Of a stretch of 64,000 nucleotides of DNA, positions 43,437 to 52,294 are shown piece by piece; position 1 is the first letter of the stretch; each line of letters begins with the position of its first letter. Source of the DNA: Nostoc sp. T09 (lineage in GTDB: Bacteria; Cyanobacteriota; Cyanobacteriia; Cyanobacteriales; Nostocaceae). A program made the position numbers and the translations under genes. The stretch lies in the NCBI RefSeq assembly GCF_002154695.1, contig NZ_MTAV01000131.1, positions 1 through 64,000 on the forward strand. The letters are read 5' to 3'. Below the pieces are notes generated by a model. It was not told the DNA's origin. It was given only the letters and a program-made list of their open reading frames with translations, and did not search any database.

Positions 43437-45425
43437 TTACGCAGCAAGCTGACTTTGCTGGCTTAAGGGAATTGCGATCACAAATTCTGTACCTTTACCT
43501 AAAGAAGAATTACACTGCAATTTACCCTGATGTTTTTCAGTAATAATTTGATAACTGATAGATAGACCTAAACCTGTACCTTTACCAATAGGTTTAGTAG
43601 TAAAAAATGGATCAAATAATTGCTTTTGTACGCTTTCTGGAATACCAACTCCATTATCGAAAATACGAATAATTACTTGCTTGTCAGCAGTAAGTTCAGT
43701 TTGAATGCGAATTTCTCCTTTGTTATTTGTCAATAATGTAGACATGCTTGCTTCAGCTTCCCGTAGGTTCTGACTCATCACTAATAACTCTTCTACGGCA
43801 TCAACTGCGTTTGTTAAAATATTTAGAAATACTTGATTAAGTTGCCCGGCGTAACATTCTACCAGTGGCAGATCAGCATATTCTTTAATAATCTCAATTG
43901 CCGGATAATCAGATGTAGCTCGGAGACGACTTTCGAGAATCATTAGTGTACTATCAATACCCTCATGAATATTTACCGCTTTCATATCCGCCTCATCTAA
44001 GCGCGAAAAATTTCGTAGAGATAGCACAATTTGTTTAATTCTGTCGGCACCTACTTTCATTGAAGTTAGCAACTTCGGTAAATCTTCCATCAAAAAATTC
44101 AATTCAATTGCTTCTGCTTCATCGAGAATTTCTGCTACTGGCTCAGGATAGTGATGTTGGTAAAGTTGCAGTAATCTCAGCAAATCTTGAGTATATTCAT
44201 GGGCCGGATTCATATTACTATAAATAAAGCTGATAGGGTTGTTAATTTCGTGAGCTAACCCCGCTACTAACTGACCTAAGCTAGACATTTTTTCAGTTTG
44301 AATCAACTGCGTTTGAGTTTGTTGTAATTCTCTTAAGGTTTGCTCTAATTCTTGCGCTTGCTGTTGCAGCGTATTTTGTTGTTGACTCAGCAGCACAACT
44401 TGCATTTTTGCTCGTTGAGATAGTTGGATTTGTCGCCAAGCTACAATCGTCGCAACGCCAAGCAGTCCACCTAATATAGAAGCAAGTAAGTTGAGCGCTC
44501 CTAGCTGAGATTCGATATTTTCACGCGGTATAACCAGAGCTACTGACCAATTTACTTGTTTGAGAGGAACATGAGCAACATATTTGTTTGTACCGTCAAT
44601 GGAAATGAATTCAATTCCTGGCTGTTGCTTCACCATCCGACGAGCGATCGCAGCTAAGTCAGGATCGGTTGAATTCAGAAAGCTAGTAGCTGGTTTTTCT
44701 ACCGTTGACATCAAGGCTGGATTGGGATGAACAATTGCTTCTCCCAATGAGTTAAGTGCAAATGCATAACTACCATTACCGTAGTGTAGTCTATTTACTA
44801 CTTGATTAATGCGATCTACTTTCAAACTACCGTTCATAACTCCAATGGGACGGCTGGTAAGGTCATAACTTTGGCGAATCGGGGAAGCAACCGCCACTGA
44901 AGGAATTCCAGTAGTACGACTGATGAAGGGGTCAGATATATTTGTTTGTCCGGCGATCGCTTTTTTAATAAAATCCCGATCTTTGTTGTTCTCATTGGTT
45001 TTGCCTACTTCAGTGTTGTAATAAGAACCATCAGGAAGCGATAGCGCTATCTTGGAAAATTCATTAGTGCGTTTAATTTCTGCTTTTAAATATGGTTCAA
45101 TAAGTGACCAATTTAAAGAACGCGCCACATCTGTATTAGCAATAGTTTGAATTTCAATAGAACAAATGGCTAACCATTGATCAATCTCATCGGTTCCTTG
45201 ACGAACCTGAAGCAGTGCTTTTTCTTGAAGTTGCTGAAGAATTAATCCCCTAACTACTAAATAGCTAGCAATGCCAATCACACCTATAGCAAAAGTAGTA
45301 CCAATTAAAATCAACGGCGTTGCTAAATTATGCGATCGCTTTTCTGGTTGATTTCCATTTTGCTCAAGCTGGAATAAATAACGTAATTTTTTCCGAACTG
45401 ACAGTCTCATTACATCTATCTCCAT
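43437..45425 (-). CDS. Membrane-bound sensor histidine kinase with Cache-type sensor
   Basis: A 662-residue kinase. A transmembrane segment near 35-60 ([20 protein letters not shown]) is followed by an extracytoplasmic dCache-like sensor ([53 protein letters not shown]). A second membrane segment lies near 310-330. A coiled coil rich in Gln leads to HisKA with [13 protein letters not shown], then the ATPase with [23 protein letters not shown] and [10 protein letters not shown]. No response regulator lies next to it. A Ser/Thr kinase stub sits just upstream. Confidence 0.92.
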   Translation of the reverse strand: MEIDVMRLSVRKKLRYLFQLEQNGNQPEKRSHNLATPLILIGTTFAIGVIGIASYLVVRGLILQQLQEKALLQVRQGTDEIDQWLAICSIEIQTIANTDVARSLNWSLIEPYLKAEIKRTNEFSKIALSLPDGSYYNTEVGKTNENNKDRDFIKKAIAGQTNISDPFISRTTGIPSVAVASPIRQSYDLTSRPIGVMNGSLKVDRINQVVNRLHYGNGSYAFALNSLGEAIVHPNPALMSTVEKPATSFLNSTDPDLAAIARRMVKQQPGIEFISIDGTNKYVAHVPLKQVNWSVALVIPRENIESQLGALNLLASILGGLLGVATIVAWRQIQLSQRAKMQVVLLSQQQNTLQQQAQELEQTLRELQQTQTQLIQTEKMSSLGQLVAGLAHEINNPISFIYSNMNPAHEYTQDLLRLLQLYQHHYPEPVAEILDEAEAIELNFLMEDLPKLLTSMKVGADRIKQIVLSLRNFSRLDEADMKAVNIHEGIDSTLMILESRLRATSDYPAIEIIKEYADLPLVECYAGQLNQVFLNILTNAVDAVEELLVMSQNLREAEASMSTLLTNNKGEIRIQTELTADKQVIIRIFDNGVGIPESVQKQLFDPFFTTKPIGKGTGLGLSISYQIITEKHQGKLQCNSSLGKGTEFVIAIPLSQQSQLAA

Positions 45426-45441
45426 GTCTGTGTGTCAGTTC

Positions 45442-45645
45442 TTATGAGAAGTCTGGGCTGGAATCGGTGCGGAATTGTACTAGTTCGTTGAAGGTAGGGT
45501 ACTGCCATTTTAAAAGCTTGATGACAACTGCTAGGCGATCGCGTTCTCTGACTGCCCGATATACTTGGGTGCGAGAACCTGAATAAAGTCGCTCCATAAT
45601 TTGGTAGCCAGCCAGCCTTACAGTTCCATCAACTTTTGCACTCAT
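45442..45645 (-). pseudogene. Truncated N-terminus of a Ser/Thr-kinase hybrid
   Basis: From an ATG at 45645 the frame reads GYQIMERLYSGSRTQVYRAV, then RDRLAVVIKLLKWQYP and stops after 67 residues. This is the glycine-rich loop and ATP-binding Lys of the same Hanks-kinase type that opens the 2,018-residue hybrid at 6900-12956. Everything after the first kinase subdomains is missing. It ends 16 bp before the histidine kinase gene, which suggests an ancestral hybrid was cut down or recombined. Confidence 0.75.
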
Positions 45646-45834
45646 ACATTTTGACGAGAATTCTTGTACTGAGATTAGAATTCCCAGAGCGATATCTGGC
45701 CTAACAAACGTTGGAAAATTTGCGGGGGCAACGACCAGATACAAGCAGGTGAAGTGAGCTCGCGCACTAGCAGCTTTTGCAGGGTAGGACATCTTCACAA
45801 GAAAATGTCCTATTTAGACGCGCATTAGCTCAAA

Positions 45835-46713
45835 CTATGCAACTCCACCAGGCTCTTTCATCCATTGCACTGCGTTGTTATATTGCTCAATCGGTGCATT
45901 AGGGAGACGGCTCCATTCATTCCACGACCCATCATAATTTCGCACTTTGGGATACCCCAGTAAATATTTCAACACAAACCAGGTATATGCGGATCGCCCA
46001 CCAATGGCACAGTAAGGAAACACTTCCTTGTCAGCTGTAATACCTTTGCTACTGTAGAGATGATGTAACTCTTTGGCTGACTTAAACGTTCCATCGGCGT
46101 TGAGGGACAGGGTATGCTCAATATGCACAGCACCCGGAATATGTCCCCCGCGTTCTGCTGCTTGTGGCGGCTGCATCATGAATATTTCGCCACTGTACTC
46201 TTGAGCGGTACGGACATCCAACAAAACGCGATCTGCCTGACTCAAAGATGCTTGAACCTCGGACTGCAAAACCCGCAAGTTGGCATCGGGAGCTTTCGCA
46301 CGGTAGTTAGTGGGGGTAAAGTTCGACAACTCCGCTATTAATGGGCGACCTTCTGCTAGCCATTTCTGATATCCACCATTAAGAACATATACCTGTTCAT
46401 GTCCAAAGGTTTTCAAAAGCCAGAAAATCCAAGCTCCTGTTCCAGGATAACTGCCATAAGCAATAATGGTTGTTTCATTGGAAATACCTGACCGTGAAAG
46501 CAGCTTTTCTATGGTCGTTGGATCTAAATTTATGCGGAGATCGGGCATCAGCAGATCCGTGAAGATATTCCAAAAGACTGCACCAGGAATGTGAGCGTTG
46601 TTGTATGGTTCTGGACTCATATCAACCTCGACTACGCGAACTGTGGGATCGTTGAGATGATCCATCAGCCATTGTGTATCGATGAGAACTTCAGGATGAG
46701 CATACTGAGACAT
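45835..46713 (-). CDS. Thiosulfate sulfurtransferase (two rhodanese domains)
   Basis: A 292-residue protein from the ATG at 46713, which has AGGAG eight bases upstream. The first, inactive-type rhodanese domain has LIDTQWLMDHLNDP, HIPGAVFWNIFTDLL and YGSYPGTGAW. The second holds LLDVRTAQEYSGE, GHIPGAVHIEH and the active-site Cys in FPYCAIGGRSAYTWF. Such enzymes move sulfane sulfur to cyanide, thiols or proteins. It is divergently transcribed from a LuxR-type regulator, with 97 bp between the starts. Confidence 0.92.
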   Translation of the reverse strand: MSQYAHPEVLIDTQWLMDHLNDPTVRVVEVDMSPEPYNNAHIPGAVFWNIFTDLLMPDLRINLDPTTIEKLLSRSGISNETTIIAYGSYPGTGAWIFWLLKTFGHEQVYVLNGGYQKWLAEGRPLIAELSNFTPTNYRAKAPDANLRVLQSEVQASLSQADRVLLDVRTAQEYSGEIFMMQPPQAAERGGHIPGAVHIEHTLSLNADGTFKSAKELHHLYSSKGITADKEVFPYCAIGGRSAYTWFVLKYLLGYPKVRNYDGSWNEWSRLPNAPIEQYNNAVQWMKEPGGVA

Positions 46714-46810
46714 GGGCTTTTCTCCTGTCATTTGCACTAAAGCTAAGATTAAAAGAGGAGTATTAGCTTCGCCCAGTCCTCGATCGTGTACAGTTTCCGA
46801 CACAGTGACC

Positions 46811-47521
46811 ATGAGAAATTCGTTGCAGTTGCTCTTTGAAGCCATCAACCAGGCGCAGAATGAACAAGAACTGCGATCGCGTGTCGTGCCAAAACTCAGT
46901 GAGTATTTTACGACTAAAAAATGTGGCGTTTTCTTTTTCGATCAACTTCTCTTTGCAGATAGTAAACTTCAGAAAATATTGGAAGTTGGGCTATCAATCG
47001 AACATAACCCTGTTGTGCGTTACTTAGTAGAGCGTCATGCTCCTGTGCATGAAGCCTTGGTAGCAACACCCAATGTCTGGAGAATGATTTGTCCCCGACC
47101 CGATCATTGGCACGTGATGGCAGGGCCGATTGTGAGTAACGGGCAATTAGTGGGTGTAGTCGGCTTCACTCGTGAACAGACAATGACTGCATTTGACGCA
47201 CAAGATTTAGCAGATTTAAGCGCGCTTTGCCTGCACCTATCAATTTGGAATGCAACAGTGCGATCGCGATATCAACCTTTAAAGAGCGATCGCTTAACAT
47301 CCCGTGAATTGGAAATTGCTGAATTAGTTGCGTTAGGGTACACAAACGCCGAAATTGGTCATAAACTTTGGATTACAGAGAATTCTGTCAAGCAAGCTCT
47401 CAAGCGAATGTTTCGTAAGCTTGAGGTTTCCTCTCGTGCTGAGATGGTTGCCCAGCTTGCCAAGGTTACAATTGCATTGCAGGGCGATGCAATTCAATTG
47501 CAGGGCGATGCATTAATATAA
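46811..47521 (+). CDS. LuxR-family transcriptional regulator
   Basis: About 236 residues from the ATG at 46811. A GAF-like sensor half (LFEAINQAQNEQELRSRV, GVFFFDQLLF, HVMAGPIVSNGQLVGVVGFT) precedes a LuxR helix-turn-helix (LTSRELEIAELVALGYTNAE, ENSVKQALKRMFRKLEV). The last residues, IALQGDAIQLQGDALI, are encoded by the adjoining tandem repeat, which also supplies the TAA. It probably regulates the divergent sulfurtransferase gene; that link is inferred from the layout. Confidence 0.85.
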   Translation: MRNSLQLLFEAINQAQNEQELRSRVVPKLSEYFTTKKCGVFFFDQLLFADSKLQKILEVGLSIEHNPVVRYLVERHAPVHEALVATPNVWRMICPRPDHWHVMAGPIVSNGQLVGVVGFTREQTMTAFDAQDLADLSALCLHLSIWNATVRSRYQPLKSDRLTSRELEIAELVALGYTNAEIGHKLWITENSVKQALKRMFRKLEVSSRAEMVAQLAKVTIALQGDAIQLQGDALI

Positions 47522-47707
47522 CAAGCCGATGCAATTCAATTGCAGGGCGATGCATTAATATAACAAGCCGATGCAATTCAATTGCAGGGCGATGCATTAA
47601 CATAACAAGCCAATGCAATTCAATTGTAGGGCGATGCATTAATATAACGAGCCGATGCAATTCAATTGCAGGGCGATGCATTAATATAACGAGCCGATGC
47701 GATCGCT
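47466..47707. repeat. Tandem array of 42-bp units at the 3' end of the LuxR-type gene
   Basis: The unit pairs two 21-mers: GATGCAATTCAATTGCAGGG and GATGCATTAATATAACAAGC. It repeats about five times with few substitutions (CATAACAAG, AACGAGC variants). TGCAATT-C-AATTGCA is a perfect inverted repeat within each unit. The array begins inside the LuxR gene and ends near a HIP1 octamer at 47699. It shares its unit with 35360-35399 and its 21-bp period with 35532-35806. An open frame on the minus strand is a repeat artefact. Confidence 0.8.
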
Positions 47708-47752
47708 CAACGTTACAGTTTGTTGCCATAGATAACATTTGGCTCTCGTAGA

Positions 47753-48007
47753 TCAACCTTGGTCGGTTGCGTCCAATGTGATGTTAGGCTGCTGATCGCT
47801 ACTGCTTCTAGCTGCTTCTAGCTTTTGACGAATCGCTGCTTGAACCTTCTCATCAAAATCGGGATCGCTCAGACTTGCAATAATCCTACGTGGACGCTGA
47901 TTGATTCTGTCTAAGTATGCTTGAAAAGCAGCGTGATCCTCTCGATGTTTGAGAAAATACTGTTTCAATTCAGGATCAGACATTTCATTGTAATTAACTT
48001 GGCTCAT
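47753..48007 (-). CDS. DUF6887-like small protein
   Basis: An 84-residue protein from the ATG at 48007 (VNYNEMSDPELKQYFLKHRE). It is highly charged and helical, with DHAAFQAYLDRINQRP, the typical arrangement of a cyanobacterial family usually paired with DUF6888. The C-terminus is Ser/Gln-rich. It overlaps the upstream partner gene by 14 bp, so the two are co-expressed. The function is unknown; pairing and size recall toxin-antitoxin modules, but no toxin motif is visible. Confidence 0.7.
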   Translation of the reverse strand: MSQVNYNEMSDPELKQYFLKHREDHAAFQAYLDRINQRPRRIIASLSDPDFDEKVQAAIRQKLEAARSSSDQQPNITLDATDQG

Positions 48008-48182
48008 CAGAAAACTCCCCATTGGGTAGGATTTGGAACTCAAGCTCTTCGTTATACCCAGCTAATATATATACGTTACGAGTTTGGTTATCAACACAAA
48101 TAAGATGTATGGGCTGAAGCATGATGTATGTCAGTTGATAGCCGACGCGATATAAACTCTCTAATTGAGCAGCAGTAGGCAT
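47994..48182 (-). CDS. DUF6888-like small protein
   Basis: A 62-residue protein from the ATG at 48182. It begins MPTAAQLESLYRVGYQLTYI and has MLQPIHLICVDNQTRNVYIL, then an acidic tail. The length and the QPI-x-LI-x-VD and YIL motifs fit the small DUF6888 family. It is the first gene of a two-gene unit with the DUF6887-like partner. No transmembrane helix or catalytic motif is seen. Confidence 0.7.
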   Translation of the reverse strand: MPTAAQLESLYRVGYQLTYIMLQPIHLICVDNQTRNVYILAGYNEELEFQILPNGEFSDEPS

Positions 48183-48305
48183 TCCAGTCACTTACTCCAC
48201 CTATTGCCTATTTTAACAGTTGTTACCTGAATACTATAGTCACCTTAGATTCTGCCTCCATAGTGACTTATAGAAACATTTGGGAGCAAGTTTTTACATG
48301 AGAGT

Positions 48306-48666
48306 TCAGCCATTCTGGATCAGACCAGTTCTACCAGAGAATCTAGAAAATCTAGCCTTACTAATATCGCCAAATCTATAAGCAGCGATCCTTCTACCAT
48401 TGCTTCCTGTAACGCGGAAAGTTTCTAGAGGAATTCCATGTTCTCGAACATCTCTTGCTTTCTAATAATTTAACTAGGGGTTGATTTAAATCATTGAGCC
48501 AAAATTTTTGGGAAATTCTTTGATAAGAGGCGGCAATACTAATTGCAGCAGTTCCCGCAAATGGCTCTACCAATCTATCCACAGCATTAGGGAGAAATTT
48601 GAGAATATCTGACGCAAGGTTTCTTTTACTGCTTTGGTACTGAACCAGATGCTGGAGGCTTGCCAT
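48306..48666 (-). pseudogene. DNA adenine methylase 5' part fused to an unrelated 3' tail
   Basis: From an ATG at 48666 the frame reads LVQYQSSKRNLASDILKFLP, VEPFAGTAAISIAASY and FWLNDLNQPLVKLLE. These are the opening motifs (including the SAM-binding FxG-type loop) of D12-class Dam-like methylases. At about 48457 homology ends. A second frame then reads ARDVREHGIPLETFRVTGSN and RRIAAYRFGDISKARF to a TGA at 48306-48308. The tail may come from the partner restriction enzyme, which would make this a collapsed restriction-modification pair; its family was not identified. Confidence 0.65.
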
Positions 48667-48747
48667 CTTACCAAAGAAAAAATTATTTCAATAAGCTTAC
48701 CATAAGGGTAAAGACAGCTAATAGTTAAGTATTCCTCAACTCATTTC

Positions 48748-50019
48748 TTACTCATACTCGTGCAACGCCCCTAACTTCCGCATCTCTGGCCAAATCATCG
48801 CTGTTGCAATCACCACAATAATCGTGCCAATTCCGCCGCCAACCACGGAAACTATGGGGCCAAACAAAGCAGCAGCTAAACCTGACTCAAAACCCCCTAA
48901 CTCATTGGATGCACTGATAAACACGCTGTTAATTGCAGCGACTCGACCGCGTAAATGGTTGGGTGTGCGAATCTGAACTAAGGTATGACGAATCACAACG
49001 CTGATACTATCTAATGCGCCACTCAATGCCAGCATCAGCAGTGATAGCCAAAACCACCGCGACAAGCCAAAGATAATTGTTACTACACCAAAACCGACCA
49101 CAGACCACAGTAAGGCAGGCCCGGCTTTGCGTAAGGGTGGCAGATGTGCTAAGGTTACCGCCATAATTAGCGCACCAATAGATGGGGCGGCTTGCAGATA
49201 CCCCAACTCTACAGGGCCAACGTGCAAAATATCTTTGGCAAAGACGGGTAATAAAGCTACTGCACCCCCTAGCAGCACTGCAAACATATCTAGGGTGATT
49301 GCCGCTAAAATTATCTGATTTTGCCAGACAAACTCCGCACCACCAGCTAAAGTTTTGAGTGATATTGGTTCTTTGGAAAGAGCAGTGTTTTGCTGTTTAA
49401 TTGGCAATGTTAAGGCAAAACACAAAAATGCTGCGATCGCTGCCAATACATATACCCCTGTGGCATTTCCTAAAGCAGCAATAGCAAATCCTCCCAAGGC
49501 TGGGCCAATGACTGTCGCTAACTGAAAGCTGGTACTATTCCAAGTAGCTGCATTCGTGAAAGCAGTGGTAGGTATCAACTGCCACATCATTGCATCGCTG
49601 GCAGGCTTTAAAAACGCCCTTGCTACACCTGTTAAAAATAAGCAGGTATAAAAAAGAATAATTGCACCTTGGGTATAAGAAACTACTGCCAAAGCCAATG
49701 AGCAAATAGCCAGCAGCAAAATAGATAGTAAAGTAGTAAGCTTGCGATCGCGTCTGTCAGCGACGTGTCCAGTTATCAATGTCAGGGCAATCATCGGTAG
49801 CACTTGCGCTAGCCCTACCCCACCTAATACCAGTGCTGAGTTGGTACGTTCATAGAGTTCCCAACCAATCGCCACTGTCTGCATTTGTGAGCCTGTAAAC
49901 AGGAGTACACGCCCAATCGTAAATAGTCGATAATCTCGAAACCTTAAGGCTGCAAAGGGGTCGTGTTGTGTCGCCTCAGCATTAAGGAGCTTTTTTAATT
50001 TCTGTTTGCTCGAAGACAT
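48748..50019 (-). CDS. MFS transporter
   Basis: About 423 residues from the ATG at 50019; a TTG at 50046 is also in frame. There are twelve predicted membrane segments. The family motif A region GHVADRRDRKLTTLLSILLL follows helix 2, and DAMMWQLIPTTAFTNAATWN lies in the centre. It resembles the MFS_3 (enterobactin-exporter EntS-like) group. It overlaps the end of the MarR regulator gene and is downstream of it, so MarR probably controls this exporter. Confidence 0.9.
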   Translation of the reverse strand: MSSSKQKLKKLLNAEATQHDPFAALRFRDYRLFTIGRVLLFTGSQMQTVAIGWELYERTNSALVLGGVGLAQVLPMIALTLITGHVADRRDRKLTTLLSILLLAICSLALAVVSYTQGAIILFYTCLFLTGVARAFLKPASDAMMWQLIPTTAFTNAATWNSTSFQLATVIGPALGGFAIAALGNATGVYVLAAIAAFLCFALTLPIKQQNTALSKEPISLKTLAGGAEFVWQNQIILAAITLDMFAVLLGGAVALLPVFAKDILHVGPVELGYLQAAPSIGALIMAVTLAHLPPLRKAGPALLWSVVGFGVVTIIFGLSRWFWLSLLMLALSGALDSISVVIRHTLVQIRTPNHLRGRVAAINSVFISASNELGGFESGLAAALFGPIVSVVGGGIGTIIVVIATAMIWPEMRKLGALHEYE

Positions 50020-50446
50020 TTTTGAGTAGAGCCAAGCCTTCTTCAATATGTGATACTTGTTCTGGTGTCAGACTCTCTAGAATGTCGGCAATATGAGTGC
50101 GAGTTGTTGCTTGGGATTGCTGTAATAACAGTTTTCCTTCTTCTGTTAAATTCAGAACTATTCGCCGCCGTTCTTGAGGATGATCTGTACGTTGTACCAG
50201 ATTGCGTTGTACTAACCGTTCTATGGTTGTTGATGCTGTAGCACAGGTGACACCTAAATGCTCCGCTACCTCAGATAATGATGCACCAGGATTGCGGTTA
50301 AGAAATGCTAGCGATCGCAACTGAGGTATGGATAGAGATTCAGCATTGTGACTGCGCATATCGGCTCGGATAAACCGCATCAGTAAAGGAACTGTTTCCA
50401 TTACTCTAGAGGCACATTCTTCAGAGGGTTTTCCGAGCTTGGGCAT
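49982..50446 (-). CDS. MarR-family transcriptional regulator
   Basis: A 154-residue winged-helix regulator: LSIPQLRSLAFLNRNPG, ASLSEVAEHLGVTCATASTT recognition helix, then the wing RTDHPQERRRIVLNLTEEGK and a dimerisation helix. It lies between a Drr-type ABC exporter (upstream, 13 bp) and an MFS exporter (downstream, overlapping). That arrangement suits a repressor that senses a small toxic compound and relieves drug-efflux genes. Confidence 0.92.
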   Translation of the reverse strand: MPKLGKPSEECASRVMETVPLLMRFIRADMRSHNAESLSIPQLRSLAFLNRNPGASLSEVAEHLGVTCATASTTIERLVQRNLVQRTDHPQERRRIVLNLTEEGKLLLQQSQATTRTHIADILESLTPEQVSHIEEGLALLKNVFEQTEIKKAP

Positions 50447-50459
50447 CTTTTTCTCCTAA

Positions 50460-51314
50460 TTACATCGCCACCCGTGGATAAAGTCGTCCACAGATAACAG
50501 TCAAGCCTATTAATGTTAACAAGAGAATTGTACAGTCCAGACCAAACCCATAAACACTGGAGCCATTGGCGATCATTGTGGCGCGTAAAGCATCAACTTC
50601 ATAAGTTAAGGGATTGATACTAGAAATAATATGCAACCACCCTGGCATCAGCGATAAGGGATAGATGGCATTACTAGCAAAAAACAACGGCATTGTGATT
50701 AATTGCCCTATACCTGTAAACCTTTCTCGGCTTCTTACCAAACAGCCAATGATTAATGAAAAAACACAAAAACAAGCTGCGCCTAAAAGTACAATTACTA
50801 CTACTTGCAGTAGCGCTAAGGGATTAAGGTTAAGTTTGACACCTAACAGCAGTGCTAATCCATAAATAATCACTATTTGTGATAAACTCCTAATTCCACA
50901 AGCGACAGCTTTACCCAATACCATCGCCGCACGAGGTATAGGACTTGCGAGAAATTTATGCACAATTCCTAAATCTCGCTCCCAAATCAGCGTCATCCCG
51001 CCTGTAAAAATCGCTACAAATAATACGCTCTGAGCGAGAATACCAGGAGCCATAAATTCCAAATAAGATAAGTTTCCTGTAGGAATAGCGCGAGTACGGG
51101 TAAAAACTTGTCCAAAAACTAGTAGCCACAACGCAGGCTGTACGCCCCGAATTAATAAATCATAGGGATCGTGGCGGAGTTTACGTACTTCTAGTTCAGC
51201 GATTACAAAAGTTTTGCTAAATAATTCTGCGATTGCAGAGATAAAATTGCCTCGATGTGCAGGCTTGGGTTCAACCCAACCGTTGAGCATTACGTCTGGT
51301 TCTTGCCGTGTCAT
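50460..51314 (-). CDS. ABC-2 type exporter permease, DrrB-like
   Basis: A 284-residue integral membrane protein. A cytosolic start with VRKLRHDPYDLLIRGVQPAL precedes six membrane helices. FMAPGILAQSVLFVAIFTGG, TLIWERDLGIVHKFLASPI and INPLTYEVDALRA are hallmark segments of daunorubicin-resistance-type permeases. Its start overlaps the ATPase gene by 44 bp. Together they form a small-molecule exporter; the substrate is unknown. Confidence 0.92.
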   Translation of the reverse strand: MTRQEPDVMLNGWVEPKPAHRGNFISAIAELFSKTFVIAELEVRKLRHDPYDLLIRGVQPALWLLVFGQVFTRTRAIPTGNLSYLEFMAPGILAQSVLFVAIFTGGMTLIWERDLGIVHKFLASPIPRAAMVLGKAVACGIRSLSQIVIIYGLALLLGVKLNLNPLALLQVVVIVLLGAACFCVFSLIIGCLVRSRERFTGIGQLITMPLFFASNAIYPLSLMPGWLHIISSINPLTYEVDALRATMIANGSSVYGFGLDCTILLLTLIGLTVICGRLYPRVAM

Positions 51315-52125
51315 GATAACTAACTCCTGATGCTAATTCGGCCCCTGTATACTGAATAAACACATCATCCAAAGTTGCGTTTGGTTTATCTAAGCCAGCT
51401 TTTAAATCGGTGGGTGTGCCAGTTGCAATCACCTTACCTTGGTTCATAATCGCCACCCGATTACACAAACTGTCGGCTTCTTCTAAAAAGTGAGTGGTTA
51501 AAAATATAGTTGTGCCGTAATCTGCACGGAGTTCCTGCACCAAATTCCAGACTTGGTTGCGCGCAACTGGATCGAGTCCGACTGTTGGCTCATCTAAAAA
51601 CATAATTTGGGGTCGATGCAAGATGGATTGGGCAATTTCTAGCTTGCGAATCATCCCCCCAGAATAATTTCTCACCAAGCGATGAGCTGCTTCCTCCAAA
51701 CCCATAAATTCCAATACATCGCGGATGCGCTGTTGGCGTCGTTTAGATGGAATGTCGTACAGCTTGGCAAAAATTAAGAGATTTTCATAGCCTGTAAGAC
51801 TGCCATCAGCAGAAAGAGCCTGCGGTACATAGCCGATTGCTCTTCTCACAGCCTGAGATTGATGAGTTACATCATAACCAGCTATAGTTGCCCTGCCACT
51901 ACTTGGTGGTAGCAGCGTTGTCAACATCTTAATTACTGTACTTTTCCCTGCTCCATTAGGACCGAGCAAGCCAAACACTTCACCAGGTGCGACAGAGATA
52001 TTCAGCCCATCAACGGCTGTGAACTTGTCAAAACGGCGCGTGAGTTCCTGTGTTTCCAATATGACCGATTTCGGAAAGTTGGTAGGCGTTTCTAACCGAT
52101 CGGCTCTTCCCGTAAGTTTTGTCAC
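51271..52125 (-). CDS. ABC exporter ATP-binding protein, DrrA-like
   Basis: A 284-residue ATPase. Walker A is GLLGPNGAGKSTVIK, the Q-loop lies near IGYVPQ, the signature is RNYSGGMIRKLEIAQ, Walker B is IMFLDEPTVGLDP and the switch His is in LTTHFLEEAD. GLLDKP-type C-terminal residues (DDVFIQYTGAEL) fit the DrrA group. It is the first gene of the unit DrrA-DrrB-MarR-MFS on the minus strand. Confidence 0.93.
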   Translation of the reverse strand: MTKLTGRADRLETPTNFPKSVILETQELTRRFDKFTAVDGLNISVAPGEVFGLLGPNGAGKSTVIKMLTTLLPPSSGRATIAGYDVTHQSQAVRRAIGYVPQALSADGSLTGYENLLIFAKLYDIPSKRRQQRIRDVLEFMGLEEAAHRLVRNYSGGMIRKLEIAQSILHRPQIMFLDEPTVGLDPVARNQVWNLVQELRADYGTTIFLTTHFLEEADSLCNRVAIMNQGKVIATGTPTDLKAGLDKPNATLDDVFIQYTGAELASGVSYHDTARTRRNAQRLG

Positions 52126-52294
52126 GAGTAAGATGCACTTCCTTGAGAATATAATTAGGTAAGCTAATTATTAGCTTCTCATATATTTGGTGTAAGTCAA
52201 GAGCCTAAAAGCTATCAACCCCAGCTAATCGCTAGAGCAAGGACATCTTGCGTAACTGTTTCAACAAAAGCTAGTCACAACGCTAATTTTCGAT

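Noticed and set aside
47466-47756. 96-codon minus-strand frame with repeated AIELHRLVILMHRP-like text
   Set aside because: It is the reverse side of the 42-bp array, without a ribosome-binding site or non-repeat sequence.
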